The notes below the pieces were generated by a model that worked only from the letters and a program-made list of their open reading frames with translations, made no database searches and was not told the origin of the DNA. Below, one piece after another: positions 34,901 to 47,842 of a DNA stretch of 64,000 bases (within the stretch, counting starts at the first letter, position 1; each line of letters starts with the position of its first letter). This stretch comes from Geosiphon pyriformis (lineage: Eukaryota; Glomeromycota; Glomeromycetes; Archaeosporales; Geosiphonaceae). Both the position numbers and the translations under genes were made by a program. The stretch spans positions 32,371 through 96,370 of the forward strand of contig JAAOMT010000660.1 in assembly GCA_016748015.1 (NCBI GenBank), written 5' to 3'.

Positions 34901-36352
34901 TTATATTATGGTGACAACCGATTTCTCTAGTTTGATAATCTTTAAGGATCGTAAGACCTTCAGATTTGCCTCTCCGGTGGCGCCAGTAACCTTGAGCCCC
35001 ATCTGTGTCATCTGTTGCGTGGTCAACGGTAGGCTTTTGTGATAAATTAAATGAGTCAGTCATTGCAATAAAAGCGCAAAAGACGAATTACTTTGTACAA
35101 TACCTTTTGCGATGTTTTCTAAAGTGCTCCCAAAGGACTCGGTACACCTATTTAAAGATTTTCGTTGAACATCAAGCCAAAATTGTGAGTCTAAATAAAA
35201 ATTGCCAGGTATGCTACCTTGTTAACAGATTCTAAAGTAAGCTTCTTTGTTCTCACTAGTTCCGAAACAGATTCGAATTCTTCCCGAGTAACTGGTACAA
35301 AGGATCTGCTTAATCTTCTTTCTACTTTGATATCTATGGAATCCGAGCCTTGATTTTCTTTGTCTGTATTTTGAATGTCCTTAATTTCTACAATGGCAGA
35401 TAAAAATCGTTGAGTAAAGGAAGTAAAATGTGTTGAAAATATGTTTACCCACGAAGGTCATCATAGTCAGGTCTCGAGTTGAGCAGACAAAAGTCTAAGT
35501 CTTGAACTCCCAAACTTAAACCGGTGTCATCGAGTGAAGATGAGAGGTCATTCTTCTTTAAAGACATATCACTTTCTGCAGCCGCGGATATCGCGATAAA
35601 AGATGTTTCATGGGCTGGTAAAAGCTCTTCTAGACCCATAGGTTTATATCTGCCACCTAAGTTTCAAATGGAATAAAATATTTCGTTCAAGATCAATATC
35701 GAGTACATATTGAAAATAAAAATACCTTGATAATCTATTATGTCTTCGCGCCAAGATTTAGAAATTATTTCGTAATTTTCAAGCGTATTTAGAATTTGGG
35801 TATCTGACTGATTAGTATCAGTATAATTTTTAAATTTTGATAGAATATTTGCAATGTAATGAAAATTTTTAAGCTAAATTTTACCTGAATACCAGCCTGT
35901 TTTTGCAGCCTCGTCAATATTTCATGATTAGCAGCAAGCTGATCATCTGTCTCTCGGATAAATTCCTTTTAAACCCATTTTAAATTTTTCTTATAACAAA
36001 TTATGAGAAAGACTCCCGTGGAACGGCTCTGCCGTTCGCCCGTCTCATCATTTCTAACCTGTTTTGCAGCCATAATTCGATCACTCTCAACTCGTAAATT
36101 GCTCAAATTTTGTTTCAGCTTTTTTAATCGACCAAGAGCTTTATGGGGATTGAGAGGCGCATGCCTTTCGATTTCATATTTTCTGGTAAACTCTGATTCC
36201 ACTTTAGCTTCAATAAAGCTTAGTTCTGAAAATTATTCGAATTTATAAGTGAGTCACGAGGGCAAAAGGTAAGAATGGAGGAAGTTGGTTAAATTCTTAC
36301 CTGCACAAGCCTTCTGAAATTCGGCTTGTAACCCCTTTATTGCCTGGTTCAT
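34901..36352 (-). CDS. SKA2: SKA2-like kinetochore protein with C-terminal winged-helix-like part
   Basis: Eight exons: 36352-36301, 36225-36059, 35965-35885, 35807-35726, 35656-35453, 35387-35218, 35147-35104, 35033-34901; 310 aa, stop TAA. The donor of exon 5 is GTGGGT (C/GTGGGT), chosen because the stronger-looking GTAAAC next to it gives a stop. Residues 1-127 are coiled-coil and follow SKA2: FQKACAELSFIEAKVESEF, NPHKALGRLKKLKQNLS, ILTRLQKQAG. Residues 128-224 are an acidic/Ser linker. Residues 225-310 (FVPVTREEFESVSELVRTKK, TGATGEANLKVLRSLKII) resemble the winged-helix microtubule-binding part of SKA1. SKA binds spindle microtubules at kinetochores. Whether this is SKA2 with an extra domain or a SKA1/SKA2 composite is unsettled. 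Convergent with the amidase gene. Confidence 0.7.
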
Positions 36353-38356
36353 TATAGCGCTATCAGTTATAAAAATAAAAGTGGTAAAAGTACACGTATT
36401 TGAAGAAAAACACGTAAAATAATTGATCATCACTTTTCAAGATAAAAAAAGTAAGTTGATAATTTGCCTAAACACTAAAGTTATATTATTATATTAAACA
36501 ATACAGTTAAATATTAATTTGTATTTATTTTAATAAATATATTACTATTGTTGTTATTTAAGTAATAATAATAAATATTGTTTACAAGTAAAATAAAATT
36601 AATTGGTATTATTACATTTGAAAATTTTATTATTATATATATTAGTTAATAATATTATATAATTAACCACTTTATTTTTAAATAATAATTATTGATTTAA
36701 ATATTAATTCGATTATTAATTTTGGTTGTTAATTTAGTTCTTTAATCTTTTTGATAATTATTAATAAAATACAAAATTAATAATTAATATTTTTATACAA
36801 TTTTTTTTACATTTAAGTATCTAAATATTTGTAAATAAAAAATTATTTGTCAGTTTTACATTTTATATACATATATATTAACTTGGATTATTAAAATTAA
36901 CTTAAAAATAAATTAATAAATAAAACACAATTAAAAAATATAGCAATATTTGTTATTAATTTTGAAAGTATTAACTAAAACATAAAATAATATTAGTATT
37001 ATTATCTTGTTAACAATTATAAATCATTTTTTTATTTTATAAAATATTAAAACTGTAATTTTCAAGTTAAATATATAAATTAGTTATATATTTAATTTAA
37101 TTTTTTGGTAAAATTTGTATTATTATTTTTAATGGTTTTTTTTTGTTATTTATTAGCTTTTTATACTGATTTATAATACTATAATTGGAATTAATAAAAC
37201 AAAACTGGTTAAAAATCAATAAAAATTAACTTAAAAATAGAATTAATACTTAATAAAATAGTAAAAAAAACTTTTGTTGAAAAAAACCTTAATTAAATAA
37301 AAACTTTTAATTAAAATAATTAAAATCTGTTTTAAACTTGTATTATTTAAGAAAAATACTTTTATAATATTTTTGTTTAATTGTTTTTATTATTAAAAAA
37401 AACTTTTTAATTGTTGTTTTTAATTATATTAACAAAAATAATAAGTTTTTTTAATTGTAAATATAAAATTTATAAAATTTCAAACAAAGCAAATAAATCA
37501 AAATTTAATAATAATAATAATATATTATTTTGTTTTAAACTATTTAAAAATTATATTTTAAAAACAAAATTACAGATCTTATTAATAATTACTACAAATT
37601 ATGTCTATATAATTTAAAAATTTGTTTACAACAAAAAAATTATACAAAATTTTGGTTAAAAATTTTATATTAGAAATTTAATATTAAAAAATCTTAAAAG
37701 TTTTTAGATACAATAAATTAGCAATTATAATTAATATAAATAATATAAACAAATAAATATTCTTTAAAAAAAAAATATTAATAAATTATATTTGTAATTA
37801 TAGTTTTTAATTTTAATATGATTAATTATTATTTATTATTTATTATTTATAATATAAACAAACAAAAATCAAAAAACAATATAAATTTTTGTATTTTTTT
37901 TACATTAATTATTGTTAATTATTTGTTTAATTAAAAAAATTTTATTTAAAAAATCCAAAAAATTCTTTAAATATTGTTAATTAATAACTTAAATAACCAA
38001 TAGTAAATTAAAATTAAATAACAATTTTTTATTTTTGTTTACATAATAATAAAGTTTTAAAACTTAAAACTATTAAAGCTTGTATCCAACATAACTGGTA
38101 TCGTTTTTATGCTTTTTTAATAATAATAATAGTTAAGTATAAAATAGTGTGGTTTTAATTAACTTAAATAGCTAATTACATGTAAAAAAAAACATGAACT
38201 GTGTGTTAATATACCAAATATTTAAGCATTATAAAAAGAAAAAGAAAAATAAACTTTAAAATTAATAAAAATAAAATAGAATTATTAAAAACTAATTGGA
38301 AATTTATAAAAAATTATTTTTCATAAAATTATACAGTTTATTTAAACTAATTGATA
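36353..38356. other. extremely AT-rich spacer
   Basis: From 36480 to 38340 the sequence is almost only A and T with no open frame of interest. A TATAAAAA at 36367-36374 could serve the minus-strand SKA2-like gene only in reverse orientation, so it is not assigned. Confidence 0.6.
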
Positions 38357-38376
38357 CCGCAGCAACATGACCATTA
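38357..38376 (+). promoter_or_regulatory. upstream motif shared by eIF2-beta and thiolase genes
   Basis: CCGCAGCAACATGACCATTA lies 31 bp before the TATA box of the eIF2-beta gene. A close relative, CCGCAACGTGACCATTGA, lies 15 bp before the TATA box of the thiolase gene. Confidence 0.45.
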
Positions 38377-38407
38377 GTTATGGTTTTCAATGACTCACAT
38401 TGCGATC

Positions 38408-38415
38408 TATAAAAG
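38408..38415 (+). promoter_or_regulatory. TATA box of eIF2-beta gene
   Basis: TATAAAAG, 42 bp before the ATG at 38457. Confidence 0.5.
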
Positions 38416-38456
38416 CTGTTACAATAGATGATTGTCACAAACTCCTCACTTAAAAA

Positions 38457-40025
38457 ATGTCTGACTTAGAAAAAGAACAAGAAAACTTGGATGAAGAAAA
38501 AACTGAGGAGGTAAAACGTGCATATTCAATAGGAAGGTAGCGTCGATGGGGTGTGGTACTAAGGCAGTTTAGTTTTTCTTCTAGCTCCTTTTTGATCCTA
38601 CTTTAAAGAAGAAAAAGAAAAAGAAGAAAGCTGTTGCTTTTGAAGATGAGATAGAGCAAAACGAAAATGATGAAGGTGGAGCTGAAAACAACTTTCAAGG
38701 TAACGATTTTGTATTTAATCTATCAGAGATACGGGTTTTAACCCGCATTGAATTTTGATGATTCTAGCACATTTCTCCATATAGATGAATCATCAGTGGC
38801 TGTCGAAAATGGGGAAAAGGATGATGAAGAGGACGCGGCGGCTCTGTTTGCCGATTTAAAAAAGAAAAAGAAAAAGAAAAAGGAAAAGGAAAAGATTGCA
38901 ATCGATGTATTTTGGCAACTTTTAATTTGATCATTAATGCTTATATTTTTGTTTTCAACTTTCAGCGTTTTGACCTTATTTCTCTATTCAATATTCACCG
39001 TTTATTAGGAGGAGAAACCAGAAGAAGAAGCGGCTGACTTGGGCGACTTTGGCGATCTCCCAACGAAGAAGAGAAAGAAAAAGAAACCTGATTTAGCAGA
39101 TTTCGAGAAACAATTACAAGAAGACGACGAAGAAGGGAATCTAGATCAGGAAGGTGACGTGTTTGTTCCTGAAGGTGACGAAAAAGAAAAAGGAAATCGT
39201 GGTGAAGAAACTTGGCTTGGAACAGATCGGGATTATACATATCCTGAAGTGAGTCTTTTTAATCTGCTTATTAAATTTGTTTAACTTCCATGCTCATAAA
39301 TGTGATTTCATCGACAAATAGCTCCTTGGACGTGTCTTTAAGATCCTCCGTCAGAACAATCCAGAGCTTGCCGGTGAAAAGAAAAGATATACAATTGTTC
39401 CGCCTTCAGTGCATCGAGAAGGCAATAAAAAAACCATTTTCGCCAACGTTGCAGATATCTGCAAAAGGTTAAGTCTTAAAAGTCTTGAACCTGGTATTCT
39501 TAATTGTCACAATCCATTTTGAGAATTTGTTCTGTATCAGGATGCACCGACAACCCGAACATGTCATCCAGTTTTTGTTTGCAGAATTGGGAACCAGTGG
39601 TTCGATTGACGGTTCGGCTCGTCTTGTAATCAAAGGTCGATTTCAGCAAAAACAAATCGAAAATGTACTCCGTCGGTATATAGGTAAACTATTCAACTTT
39701 CATTTTGATAGGACATTTTTCTATAAAAATTCTTAACCTGTTTAATTGATAATTCGGATCAAGTTGAATATGTCACTTGTAAGACTTGTAAATCCCCCGA
39801 CACGATTCTCACCAAGGAAAACCGGATTTTCTTCATGCAATGCGAAAGCTGTGGATCCATAAGATCAGTCTCTGCTATTAAGTCTGGTTCGTATCAATTC
39901 GTAAATTATATTATGTACTTCATTTTCACTTATTTTTGTGTAATTTTCTGACCCTTCTTTTTCCAACAACAGGGTACCATGCCCAAACTGAAAAGAGAGC
40001 AGCCCAAAGAAGGGCAGCTCAATGA
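38457..40025 (+). CDS. SUI3: translation initiation factor eIF2 beta subunit
   Basis: Eight exons: 38457-38510, 38585-38699, 38785-38906, 39009-39248, 39322-39467, 39541-39683, 39764-39886, 39973-40025; 331 aa, stop TGA. The N-terminal half carries three lysine-rich boxes ([15 protein letters not shown] near residue 20-33, another near 85, and KKRKKKKK near 117) that in this family bind eIF5 and eIF2B-epsilon. The core follows the family closely: [71 protein letters not shown]-terminal zinc ribbon has CKTC and CESC. The last intron has a weaker GTTCGT donor; splicing gives [17 protein letters not shown]. eIF2 brings initiator tRNA to the ribosome in the cytosol. Confidence 0.96.
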
Positions 40026-40965
40026 TGGGGGTAATCCATATGAAATATCAAATACAAGTAGAATATATACCCTTTCTCTTGTGATTATCACATTGGAGGA
40101 AATTTTCTGCTTGTATGGCATTAATAGTCTGGTAAAAATTCAAATATTGTCACTTGGGTTTAATAAGATTTTCGCAGTATACGTATTTTATCACTTTGTG
40201 AGTACTAATTTAATCTTTCCACTATTAAACCTTGCAAAGTATTCCATATTATTGGATGCAGTAAGGGGAATTTATAGAATATCTGTTTAGATATAAAAAT
40301 GATCAAAGGCAAAAAATATAGCATTCGCATTTTTAATAATCTGAAATGATCAAGATATTACACTTTTGTATATTCTAACAATTTTCACAAAATTTATTTT
40401 CTAAATATTTTAATTGTCAAATAAGCAAAACACAATTTTTTTGACCACAAAAAAGCTAGATGTGTTAATAAAATTATTAAACTTGATATTTTGACAAAAA
40501 TTTTAAACTAGTTATTGAAGATTTCAATAAATAAAATTTCTTTTTTGAGTCAAAAAATTTAAGAAATAAATTAAAGATTATTAGTTAGTAAATATTATGT
40601 TAATTTAAAGTTATTAGCAAATAAATAAATTTTCATTATTGAATTATTATTTTAAAACAATTTTTTATTTAAAATAGTTGATTTTTATAAATAATTTGTT
40701 TTAATTAAAATTATTTATCAAAATTATTTTAGCAATTATGTTTTCTTTGTACATATAACAACCAGATATGTATAAATATATGAATGTTTAAAATCTGATG
40801 TCAAAATAGAAACTAAAAAATTTTATTATATTGTGAGATTTATTAAAAAATTTTAAATTCTCCATAAAGATATCTGAAATTAGATTTTCTACTTCCATTT
40901 AAATTTCGGTATTATTCGAACAATTTTTTATATGACAATTGTATTTTATAAAATTCTTATGAATG
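40026..40965. other. AT-rich spacer
   Basis: Nothing recognisable; the open frame at 39979-40290 is the out-of-frame continuation of the last eIF2-beta exon. Confidence 0.6.
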
Positions 40966-40983
40966 CCGCAACGTGACCATTGA
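40966..40983 (+). promoter_or_regulatory. upstream motif shared with eIF2-beta gene
   Basis: CCGCAACGTGACCATTGA, 15 bp before a TATATAAAT box; see 38357-38376. Confidence 0.45.
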
Positions 40984-40998
40984 CGCCAACATGCTTTT

Positions 40999-41007
40999 TA
41001 TATAAAT
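40999..41007 (+). promoter_or_regulatory. TATA box of thiolase gene
   Basis: TATATAAAT, 43 bp before the ATG at 41050. Confidence 0.5.
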
Positions 41008-41049
41008 AAGTCTACAATATGATCAGGGTTTTGTTTCTAATCCCTAAAA

Positions 41050-42475
41050 ATGCACCGTATTCAACAAATTACCAGTCACCTCACTTCCTCAAAGAACTCT
41101 GGTCATTCTAAAGTTGGAGTTAAGTCTCCCGAAGATGTAGTTATCGTTGCAGCAGTACGTACTCCGCAAACTAAATCAAGGAGAGGCGGTTTTAAAGATA
41201 CTTTGCCAGAGGAGCTCTTAGCTGCAGTTCTCAAGGGAGTTTTAGAGCGCACCAATATTGACCCAAAGTTGATTGAGGACATTGCTGTAGGAAATGTGCT
41301 GCCTGCTGGTGGAGGTGCAACAGTTGCACGTGCAGCTGCACTGTACGCTGGGATCCCACATACCACAAGTTTGAATACAGTCAATCGTCAATGCTCGTCG
41401 GGTTTGCAAGCTGTAGTTCAAATCGCGCATGAAATTGCTTTGGATCAAATTGAAATTGGCATTGGTAGGACCCACTTGAAGAAATTAAAGAACATGATTT
41501 TAATCATTACCTTAATTTTATATTTATTCTTTTATCTCACAATGGAATGCTAAATTAAATAGGTGCTGGTGTTGAGAGCATGACTTTTGGTTACGGCCCT
41601 AACGCCATGCCCACTGAGACCTCAGAAAAGATATTCGCAAACCAAGAAAGTTCCGATTGTTTGCTACCAATGGGTGTTACCTCTGACAACGTTGCTAAAG
41701 AATTCGGTGTGACTCGCGAGAAGCAAGATGCCTTCTCTGCTGAATCACATCGACGTGCAGCAGAAGCTCAAGAGGCGGGATTTTTTGACGAAGAAATTAT
41801 TCCCGTAAAAACTCAATGGAAGGATCCCAAAACTGATGAGGAAAAGGAAATAGTTGTTGACAAGGATGATGGGATCCGTAAAGGTACTACTGCCAAGGTC
41901 CTTTCTAAATTAAAACCTGCTTTTGCCAAGGACGGCCTTACCACGGCCGGAACCTCATCACAAGTATCTGATGGGGCTGCCGCTGTTTTATTGATGAAGC
42001 GCAAGACTGCGGAGAAGCTTAAGCTACCGATACTTGGCAAATTTGTGCAGGCCGCTGTTGTCGGTGTTCCTGCCAGAATTATGGGTATCGGACCTGCCTT
42101 TGCTATTCCAAAGGTTCTTGAACAAGCTGGAATAGGGATCAATGATGTTGATATCTTTGAAATCAACGAAGCCTTTGCTTCCCAAGCTATATATTCCATT
42201 GAAAAGTTAGGATTAGATCTTGGCAAAGGTAAAATCCTTGCTGGTTTTTTTCTATTTTAAATGCCTTGAATCTAAATTCTTGATGTGTTATTTATTTTTT
42301 AGTGAATCCCTTGGGTGGTGCCATTGCGATAGGACATCCACTTGGTGCAACTGGAGCACGTCAAATTTCTACGCTCTTATATGAATTGCGTAGAACGAAA
42401 CAACATGTTGGTGTAACGTCTATGTGCATAGGTACTGGTATGGGAATGGCCGCCGTTTTTGAAGCGGAATGGTAG
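41050..42475 (+). CDS. POT1: peroxisomal 3-ketoacyl-CoA thiolase
   Basis: Three exons: 41050-41464, 41563-42228, 42303-42475; introns 98 and 74 bp; 417 aa, stop TAG. The N-terminus carries a perfect PTS2 peroxisome signal, R3-I-x5-H10-L11. Thiolase-I landmarks are all present: VIVAAVRTPQTKSRRGGFKD, the nucleophile Cys in NRQCSSGLQAV, ESMTFGYGPNAM, NEAFASQA, the His in GHPLGATGARQ and the second active Cys in CIGTGMGMAAVFE. It performs the last step of fatty-acid beta-oxidation, cutting 3-ketoacyl-CoA with CoA to give acetyl-CoA. The full length and intact motifs indicate an active enzyme. An acetyl-CoA acetyltransferase is less likely, given the PTS2 and the overall similarity to the peroxisomal type. 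Confidence 0.95.
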
Positions 42476-45448
42476 ACATAAGGGAAACAAATTTTTCACA
42501 GCTCTTGTTCTTTAAATGAACTATAATTCTAGCTTGCCAATCGAGTTAAAGTTTAAGCTTAAAATTTTTTACATACTAGAAATAAAATTCAAAGGGAGTC
42601 CTTAGCCATCAAAATTAATTTTCTATAAATTATCTGCCTTTTTTGAAGATAGATTCAGTGATTGGAGGATTTTCGATTTCCATCATTGATTGATCTCAAA
42701 AATCAGTGTATCTAATTTTTTGTCACCAAAGTCATTACGAATCGAGGCTGGATGGCAGTTTGAACATTTACTTTAAAAAAAGTATATTTTTAGCTTTACA
42801 TGCTTGGTAACCAGCTTGTTTAAAGTTAATAATTAAAGTACTGTATATCCCTTAATATGAAGGGCAATGATTATCATCATCTTTCGAAAAAATTTGTTTA
42901 TTGTTAAATGATATATCAATTCGATACAAAGAAAATGAATTTATTGAAAAATATGACTACTTATAAAGTTTTAAATGTTAGATTGTTATATTTATGCTTT
43001 TATTGAATTAAACTATTTGATAAAACATTTCAGGTTAAAAAATTAAAAATTATTTTTTTAAAATAATAATTAAAGTCAATTATACTTGAACCTAAAAAAA
43101 TTATAAAACGAAAAAAATTTAAGTAAAAACGTAATTTTAAAAAAATATTTAATAACCACATTTACTTTACAAATTTAATTATACTCTAATTTATTATTTT
43201 TAAAAGTCATAATTGATATTTATTATATGATGTGTTTAAAAAAATATTAAATAAAAACTTAATTATATTAACATATATTTTTAAAGCTAAAAATATATTA
43301 AATCAATTAACCAAAAAATTATTTTTGAAACATATTTCTTTACAAAAAAAAACTAAAATACTATAATAACATTTTACTTAAAGAATATAATATTTTACAT
43401 TGCAATTTTTAAAAAAAGTGTTATTTTTAAAATTAAAACTAACAAAATGTTTTCAATAACTTTTAATAAAAATTTTAATTTAACAACTTTATTTATTAAA
43501 TAATTGTTAAAAAATTAATTATTTTTGAATTTATAATAATTGATTTTAACTTAAATATACAATATAAATTAATGTAATAACAAATATGTTTATGTTTTAT
43601 ATTATCAAATTTATGTTTATTGTTTAAAAAATTAGAATTAAATAAATAATAAATAATAAAAATAATAAAAAATAAATACAAACACTTTTTTTATCTTTTT
43701 TTTATATTCACAATCAAAACAAAGAGTAAAATAAAAACTATTTTTTTTCTGTTTTTAATAGTTTTAATACTTAAAAAAATTTTTAAAAGTAGAAACAATT
43801 TTTTTATGTTTTAATAGAATATAATTCAATTATTATTTAATACAATACATCTATTATAAAATCTAAATTAAATATAATTTATGTAACTATTAACTAATTA
43901 TATATTAACATATTATACAATATATATAAAATTATAACATATATTAAATAAAAAATAACATTAAAATTACTAAAATTAATTAAAGTTAAACAATTATTCA
44001 ATTAAATTAAAATCAATTTAATAAAATTTTTGTTAATTATTACCAAAAAAATTAATAATAATAAATTATTTAACCAAATAACAAAAAGTTAAAATTATTA
44101 AAAAAGCAAATATAAAACTAATAGCTAAATTTATGAATTAAAACTTAATTTTTAACATAAATATTTAACAAAATTGTTATTAAACCAAAGAATATACTTT
44201 GTAAATAGCATATTAATAAAATTGAATAAAAAATTTAAAGTAAAAAAATATTTTTTATTATTATTATATTATTTATAAATCAATAAATTAATAAAATAAT
44301 TTAATTAAATATTATGTAAAATATTAACCAAAATTAATCATAAAAATAAAAAATGAAAAAACAATTAATAACATTAAAATATCACAATAATAAATTATTA
44401 AATAAATTAATTAAATACAAGATTAAAAACAAAGTATATTATATTATACTAAGATAAAAAACAATAAAAAAATTTAACTTTAAATAAAAGAGTTTATTTA
44501 ATATTTATTAAGTTTTTAATAATAAAACTATAAATTATAACTAAAAATTAAAATTTAAAAAAAAACAGTACATAATAATTGATTAAAACTGTATTATATT
44601 AGTTAATTAATATTAATACGAATTTTATAATTAAGAATATAATAAATATTAATTAAATCAGAAAAAATTTTACAAGATTTAAAACCAATTATTATTATTA
44701 AACATAGTTTTTATTAAATAAATATTAAAAAAATATATATAAAAATTAACAAAATACCAAAAAATTGTTATAAAAAACACAACAAAATAAAAATTACAGA
44801 TAATATTTATTTAATTGCTTAAAATATAAAAATAATTATCAGTAATAAAAAAATTAAATATAAAAACAAATTAATATTAAAAAAAACAGAAAAAACAATA
44901 CAAAAATTAAAACAATTTTATATTAAAAAACAATAAAATAACCAAAAAATTATATTGAAATAAAAATTAAAAAGATAAAAAAAACATTAAATAATTTAAT
45001 TAAAATTTAAAAAACTAATAACAATAAAATAAAATAAAATATTTAAAAAAACAATTTTTATTAATATATTATTATCATAATTTTAAATAATTGCTAAAAT
45101 TTAAATAGTTTTAAACAAATATTCAACAAAATAACTTTATACTAAATAAAATAATTTATCAAAAAAAATAATTTAATAACATATTTTAAAATTATTTATT
45201 GGTTATATATTATGTTTTAAAAGTACAATATAATAATATTAATAAAAAAAATAATAAATTAGCAATTTAAAAAATTATAAAGAACAATAAATAATATTAT
45301 TATAAAAAATAATTAATAAAAATTTGGGATTTTAATAAAGCTTAATTCCAAAAAAATTTAAAAATGTTAAAAATATTAAAAAATAATAAAAAAATAATAA
45401 AAACAACTAAAAATATCAAAACATTTTATATTATTAAAAATAAATAGA
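42476..45448. other. extremely AT-rich spacer without genes
   Basis: After about 42900 the sequence is nearly all A and T; open frames are short and of K/N/I/F composition. Nothing is supported. Confidence 0.6.
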
Positions 45449-45568
45449 TGTGGCTAGCCACATGTAGAAAGTGCGTAAGTCATATTTAGTTTAAGCCTCT
45501 TAGTTTGGCTCTATGTACTAGATAGCAATTGGGCTACACTTGTTAAATGTGTTAAATAGATAAATAAA
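45449..45568 (+). mobile_element. 5'-truncated LINE tail
   Basis: The stretch TGGCTAGCCACATGTAGAAA... to GTTAAATAGATAAATAAATAA corresponds to the 3' untranslated end of the LINE at 45711-52676 (CACGTGTAGAAAGTGCATAA ... TTAAATAAATAAATAA). It is a dead-on-arrival copy of only about 120 bp. Confidence 0.7.
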
Positions 45569-45883
45569 TAATTAGTTAATTTACAAAATTACAAAATTAT
45601 TTTATTTTAAATATTAATCAATTATTTTAATAAAAATTTTATTTTTGCAAAAATTTAAATTATTAATAATTAAATTAATTAATAATAATAATATTTTTTT
45701 TTTATTTACTTAACGAGTGCAGTCCAAAAACAATTTAGTACTATACACCAAAGAAATAACTTTCTTTCGTTGATCCCCTGGTCACAACAAGAACATTGAG
45801 TAGCCAGAGAAATACGTTTCTCTTTTTCCTTTTAGTTTTTTTTTTTTTTCATTATTTCTTTCAATACTTTTTTGTTCATTGCT

Positions 45884-47842
45884 ATGGAACTGGCAAGCTC
45901 TTCTGCTAGTGGTTCTGGGTCTAGTTCAACTGGGTTGGGAATCCGGTCTAGCATTAAAAGCAAGAAGCATGTTGAGGGTGTCCACTCTTGTGGTGCATCA
46001 TACAAGAAGCCAAGAAAACCCGAAGCTGCTGGGAGAATAGTAGATTCGTCAGCTGGTCCTCTTTCTATAGGCGTTTTGGGTGCTGATGGGGTGGAATGCA
46101 AAAAGTCCTGGGGCAGTGATGTGGAAAGCAATGGTAATAGTGTCAGCGAGATCTTGGATATGGAAAACTTAAAAAACACAGTTGCAAAGGAAACGAGTTA
46201 CATAGATTTGAATGCCTTGGACACTGATGATATGGCGAACAATGCCACTCTGAGGATGACAAAGACTGTGACTTATATGCTGAGCCAACTGCTGAAACCT
46301 CCTGCTTTTGACAAAATGAGTGATGATAAAAATGTCTTGGCACTTCCATCCCCGATATTCTCTGGTTCCAAGTGCTTGCCAGCAGTTGAGTCACATGTCG
46401 CGGAAAAAAGAGATTTTGAACCAGTTAAATCATTCGCCTTGGATATTGAGATTTCGGCAGTGCTTGGAAAGACAAATGTTGACAAATTAATGGCTGTAAA
46501 AAAAATCTTTTATCAAATTGATGGATTTGGGAGAGCTTCAACTCTCTCAAAATATCCAGGAATAATAAGGTCATCATTTATATCCAAGAAAAGTTTGATT
46601 AAGACAAGAGAAATGGCAATCAGTAAAAATATTTTGGTAAATGATGATCTAAGAAAAGTAAACAGCCATTCAGATTGGGAAGGGATTATCAAGAAAATCC
46701 CAGTGGATCTTCCCAAATTGGCAATTGAGGCAGTGTTCTCCAAGTTTGGCAAGATTATTTCAATCAAAGTGCAGCTTATTGGTCTTTGGCAAAAGACCCT
46801 AGTGGAATATGAATCATCTGAGATAGCTGATTTGGTCACAGCTAGATGATCTGTACTCATGGGAAAGGATTCTGTTCGCATGGCAAAGGCAAGTATTGAT
46901 AAACAAATGTGGATATCTAGGGATTGGCATTGGGCATTGCTTTACACTATTCCAGTTGGTACCACCACCCATGATTTGTCTGGATTGGTGGAGACTTATG
47001 GTGGGAAAACTTGTTTTATTGGCTGCAATCCAACTTCTTATGTTTGTGACTGGTGTGCTGTGATTTGTTTTGAAAGTGAGGCATCCAAGCTGGCTGCTGT
47101 TGATTTGGTTCCAGTCTTCAAGGGTGTAGGTTTGCATTGGGCTGGCTTCTCTTTGGCCTGTTATGCAGTGTGTAAACAATTCAGTCATGTTTCTGATGTT
47201 TGTTCTATGAGTAAGAATTCTGGTGCTCGCAGTAAGCGAGTGGTAACTTCTCAGGATTGGGTTTGTCTGGCTAACATATATAAGAGAAAGCAGGCTCCTA
47301 TTGCTCACCCAGTTTTTTTTGGTGGCAAAACATGGGCCCAGGTTGCTAGTGGCCCTCCTTCTCGTGTGGTTCCTTCGGGTCCTTCTGGTGTTGGTGCAAA
47401 TTTTGGTGCGGAATCTGCCTCGATAAAATCCTCCCCTTCTGATATCTCTGGTTTGTGTAATCGGGTGGCATCTTTGGAATACTCTTTGGAGCTTTTAACA
47501 GACCGAGTTTCTGCTATTGCGAAAAAACTGAGCTGTGTTGAAGTGGTATCTTTGGTGTCTTCTTCTCTCGCCTCCTATTCTGTTGCGTCTGCTTCTCAGG
47601 CCTCATGCGTGGATATGGATATGGCACTGGATGTTCCATTGGCAACATCCCCTTCTTTTTGCCCAACCGTTGATGATGCTAATCCTGATTTTGGTTTCAG
47701 TAGTTCGAAGGTTTTGACTGCCAAAGTTGGTGGTTTGGAGTCAAAGTTGATGGCTTTGGATGCATCAGTCGGCTCAGTTTTGGCAAGATTGGATATGTTG
47801 TGTTCTGGTTTGGGTTTTTCGGTTCTCTTGTCTTCTCAATGA
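45884..47842 (+). pseudogene. LINE ORF1 (RRM-like, zinc knuckle), one stop
   Basis: 653 codons from ATG 45884 to TGA 47842, with one in-frame TGA at 46847. The N-terminal 120 residues are low complexity. Around 46660-46850 is an RRM-like segment (IKKIPVDLPKLAIEAVFSKF), then a second RRM-like part (46930-47110). A zinc knuckle at about 47155-47205 reads Y-x2-C-x4-H-x4-C: its first Cys is Tyr (TAT for TGT), a G-to-A change. A helical region (NRVASLEYSLELLTDRVSAI) follows. ORF1 proteins bind the element RNA. The stop overlaps the ORF2 start as ATGA. Confidence 0.75.

Noticed and set aside
41103-42226. Long antisense frames over the thiolase gene
   Set aside because: Shadow frames of a strongly conserved enzyme with intact motifs on the plus strand.
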